A DNA stretch of 6,772 bases, from positions 1 through 6,772 of the forward strand of contig DASPTB010000214.1 in the NCBI GenBank assembly GCA_035623615.1. Reading direction: 5' to 3'. Positions within the stretch are counted from its first letter, which is position 1, and each line of letters begins with the position of its first letter. The position numbers and the translations under genes are program-made. Shown here in pieces: positions 6,102 to 6,772 of the stretch. Source of the DNA: DASPTB01 sp035623615 (GTDB taxonomy: Bacteria; Actinomycetota; UBA4738). The notes under the pieces are model-generated. The model saw nothing but the letters and a program-made list of their open reading frames with translations. It was not told where the DNA came from and made no database searches.

Positions 6102-6106
6102 GGGCG

Positions 6107-6511
6107 ATGAGCACAGCAGCAGGAAGCCTCGGTTATCAGGGAGGAGTGAAGGTCGGCTCCAGGATCTGGGCCCCGGTCGGCGGAGTCCTCCTCTTGGTGC
6201 TCTCGGCCGCCTTGCTCGCCACGCTCTTCACGGCACCGGCCCAGCCGGCGCGCGTCATCGAGCGCGGCGTCCCGATCGGCCGGCTCGCGCCCGTGGAGGC
6301 ACCCCAGACGCTCGAGCTCGGCGCGGTCCTGACGCAGGCTCCCGCGTTCACCGCGGCGTCCGAACGGGCACTGAACCGGGGGGCGGCCGCCCAGTCGGCC
6401 GCCGAGCTCGGCACGGTCCTCACACAGGGTCCCGCGTTCACCGCGGCGTCCGGCCGGGCACTGAACCGAGGGGTCGCTGCTCGTCCGACCGGGCAGGCAT
6501 ACATCCCCTGA
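6107..6511 (+). CDS. Small membrane-anchored protein with two 30-residue tandem repeats, function unknown
   Basis: I do not recognise this 134-residue protein. Residues 1-19 are short and polar with Lys15 and Arg19 (VKVGSR). One hydrophobic helix follows at about 21-42 (WAPVGGVLLLVLSAALLATLF), predicted as an uncleaved anchor or signal segment with the rest outside the membrane. After a spacer (43-68) come two direct repeats of 30 residues, 69-98 and 99-128, sharing 22 of 30 positions. Their common core is ELGxVLTQxPAFTAASxRALNRG. The protein ends 6 residues later. It has no cysteines and no LPxTG sorting signal. A strong ribosome binding site and a terminator just downstream argue that it is a real, probably single-gene unit. 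Codon choice is GC-rich like its neighbours, giving no sign of recent transfer. Confidence 0.8.
   Translation: MSTAAGSLGYQGGVKVGSRIWAPVGGVLLLVLSAALLATLFTAPAQPARVIERGVPIGRLAPVEAPQTLELGAVLTQAPAFTAASERALNRGAAAQSAAELGTVLTQGPAFTAASGRALNRGVAARPTGQAYIP
6311..6490 (+). repeat. Two-copy 90-base in-frame tandem repeat
   Basis: Copies at 6311-6400 and 6401-6490 align without gaps. The first 80 bases match at 68 positions, including an identical 23-base core (6340-6362 and 6430-6452), while the last ten bases have diverged. The period is 30 codons, so the repeat preserves frame and encodes the two repeats of the small membrane protein. Confidence 0.9.
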
Positions 6512-6526
6512 AGCGCAGAACCCGCG

Positions 6527-6558
6527 AAGGCGGCGACCTGATCAGGTCGCCGCCTTTT
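6527..6558 (+). terminator. Intrinsic terminator: perfect 30-base palindrome plus T-run
   Basis: The left arm AAGGCGGCGACCTGA (6527-6541) and right arm TCAGGTCGCCGCCTT (6542-6556) are exact reverse complements. Allowing a 4-base GATC loop gives a 13-base-pair stem. TTTT at 6555-6558 completes the Rho-independent form. It begins 16 bases after the stop of the repeat-protein gene. The palindrome could also act in the opposite direction, as AA precedes the left arm, but no minus-strand gene ends here. Confidence 0.9.
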
Positions 6559-6627
6559 CGTGTGCCAGTGGCCCTCGGCAACCCTCGATTCCCGGGCGAG
6601 AGCCCATGCGTCGCCTGCCCCAGAGGC

Positions 6628-6633
6628 TAGACT
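6628..6633 (+). promoter_or_regulatory. Putative -10 box of E1 beta
   Basis: TAGACT fits TAnnnT and lies 70 bases after the terminator. A start near 6641 would give a leader of about 31 bases ending in GAGGA and GTG. No clear -35 is present. Position between a terminator and a ribosome binding site supports an independent promoter for E1 beta. Confidence 0.5.
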
Positions 6634-6658
6634 TTCCCCGTCGGCGACCGCCCGCTCC

Positions 6659-6663
6659 GAGGA
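6659..6663 (+). promoter_or_regulatory. Ribosome binding site of E1 beta
   Basis: GAGGA is followed by an 8-base spacer and GTG at 6672. It supports GTG as the E1 beta start. Confidence 0.65.
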
Positions 6664-6671
6664 TTGCCCCG

Positions 6672-6772
6672 GTGACCGAGAAGAACGTCATCCAGACGAT
6701 CCACGACACCCTGTGGGAGGAGTTGAAGGCCGACCATCGCGTCCTGGTGATGGGTGAGGATGTGGGTGCGCG
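6672..6772 (+). CDS. 2-oxoacid dehydrogenase E1 component, beta subunit, N-terminus (3' truncated by window edge)
   Basis: Only 33 codons are visible, starting VTEKNVIQTIHDTLWEEL and reaching RVLVMGEDVGA. This matches the start of E1 beta subunits: an N-terminal helix leading into the (L/M)GEDVG motif at residues 27-32. Glu29 corresponds to the glutamate that activates the thiamine-diphosphate aminopyrimidine in E1 beta proteins (Glu59 of human PDHB by family comparison). E1 beta should pair with the E1 alpha encoded at 3710-4735. The GTG start has GAGGA 8 bases upstream and a separate TAGACT -10 box. The remaining ~300 residues lie beyond the window, so whether an E2 or E3 gene follows is unknown. 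Confidence 0.88.
   Translation, partial: MTEKNVIQTIHDTLWEELKADHRVLVMGEDVGA

Noticed and set aside
5977..6106. Terminator after the bPH2/SHOCT gene
   Set aside because: The GTGACG/CGTCAC arms enclose a 25-base loop and no T-run follows, so it does not fit an intrinsic terminator.
6311..6490. CRISPR-like repeat array
   Set aside because: Only two directly adjacent copies with no spacers, inside a reading frame with a codon-multiple period; it is a protein-coding duplication.

Overview
The window is a dense, very GC-rich stretch of bacterial chromosome. GTG and TTG starts, 1- to 4-base gene overlaps and TAnnnT-type -10 boxes upstream of several genes fit an uncultured high-GC lineage, most plausibly Actinomycetota. 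The taxon is inferred from gene types and signals, not proven. No phage, transposon, CRISPR or RNA gene was found, and every sizeable gene belongs to a recognisable family except one small repeat protein.

Layout. Bases 2-877 (+) are the C-terminal catalytic part of a 2-oxoacid dehydrogenase E2 acyltransferase that starts outside the window. Four bases later comes lipB (882-1583, +), the octanoyltransferase that begins lipoylation of E2 proteins. A VOC/glyoxalase-fold gene (1580-1987, +) overlaps lipB by 4 bases. Facing this unit are two minus-strand genes: plsC (2882-3622), a phosphatidate-forming acyltransferase, and a thioredoxin-TPR protein of the YbbN/CnoX type (2034-2843). Divergent from plsC, across an 87-base control region, is a second plus-strand unit: branched-chain-type E1 alpha (3710-4735), an OsmC-family protein (4745-5275) and a membrane bPH2/SHOCT protein (5275-5976). 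After a 130-base gap comes a small membrane-anchored protein carrying two copies of a 30-residue repeat (6107-6511), closed by a perfect-palindrome terminator (6527-6558). The window ends in the first 33 codons of E1 beta (6672 onward), which has its own promoter and ribosome binding site.

How the genes work together. E1 alpha and E1 beta form the thiamine-diphosphate heterotetramer that decarboxylates a 2-oxoacid (branched-chain-like by sequence) and passes the acyl group to the lipoyl arm of E2. LipB supplies the octanoyl precursor of that arm. The thioredoxin-TPR and OsmC proteins add thiol redox and chaperone functions, and PlsC makes phosphatidic acid. If E1 alpha belongs to a branched-chain oxoacid dehydrogenase, its acyl-CoA products could prime branched fatty acids for such lipids, but that link is only inference.

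The least ordinary points are the separation of E1 alpha from E1 beta by three other genes and a terminator, the interleaved divergent plsC/E1 alpha promoters, two probable leaderless starts with the same 7-base -10-to-start spacing, and the tandem-repeat protein. I see no convincing wholly new biological system here.
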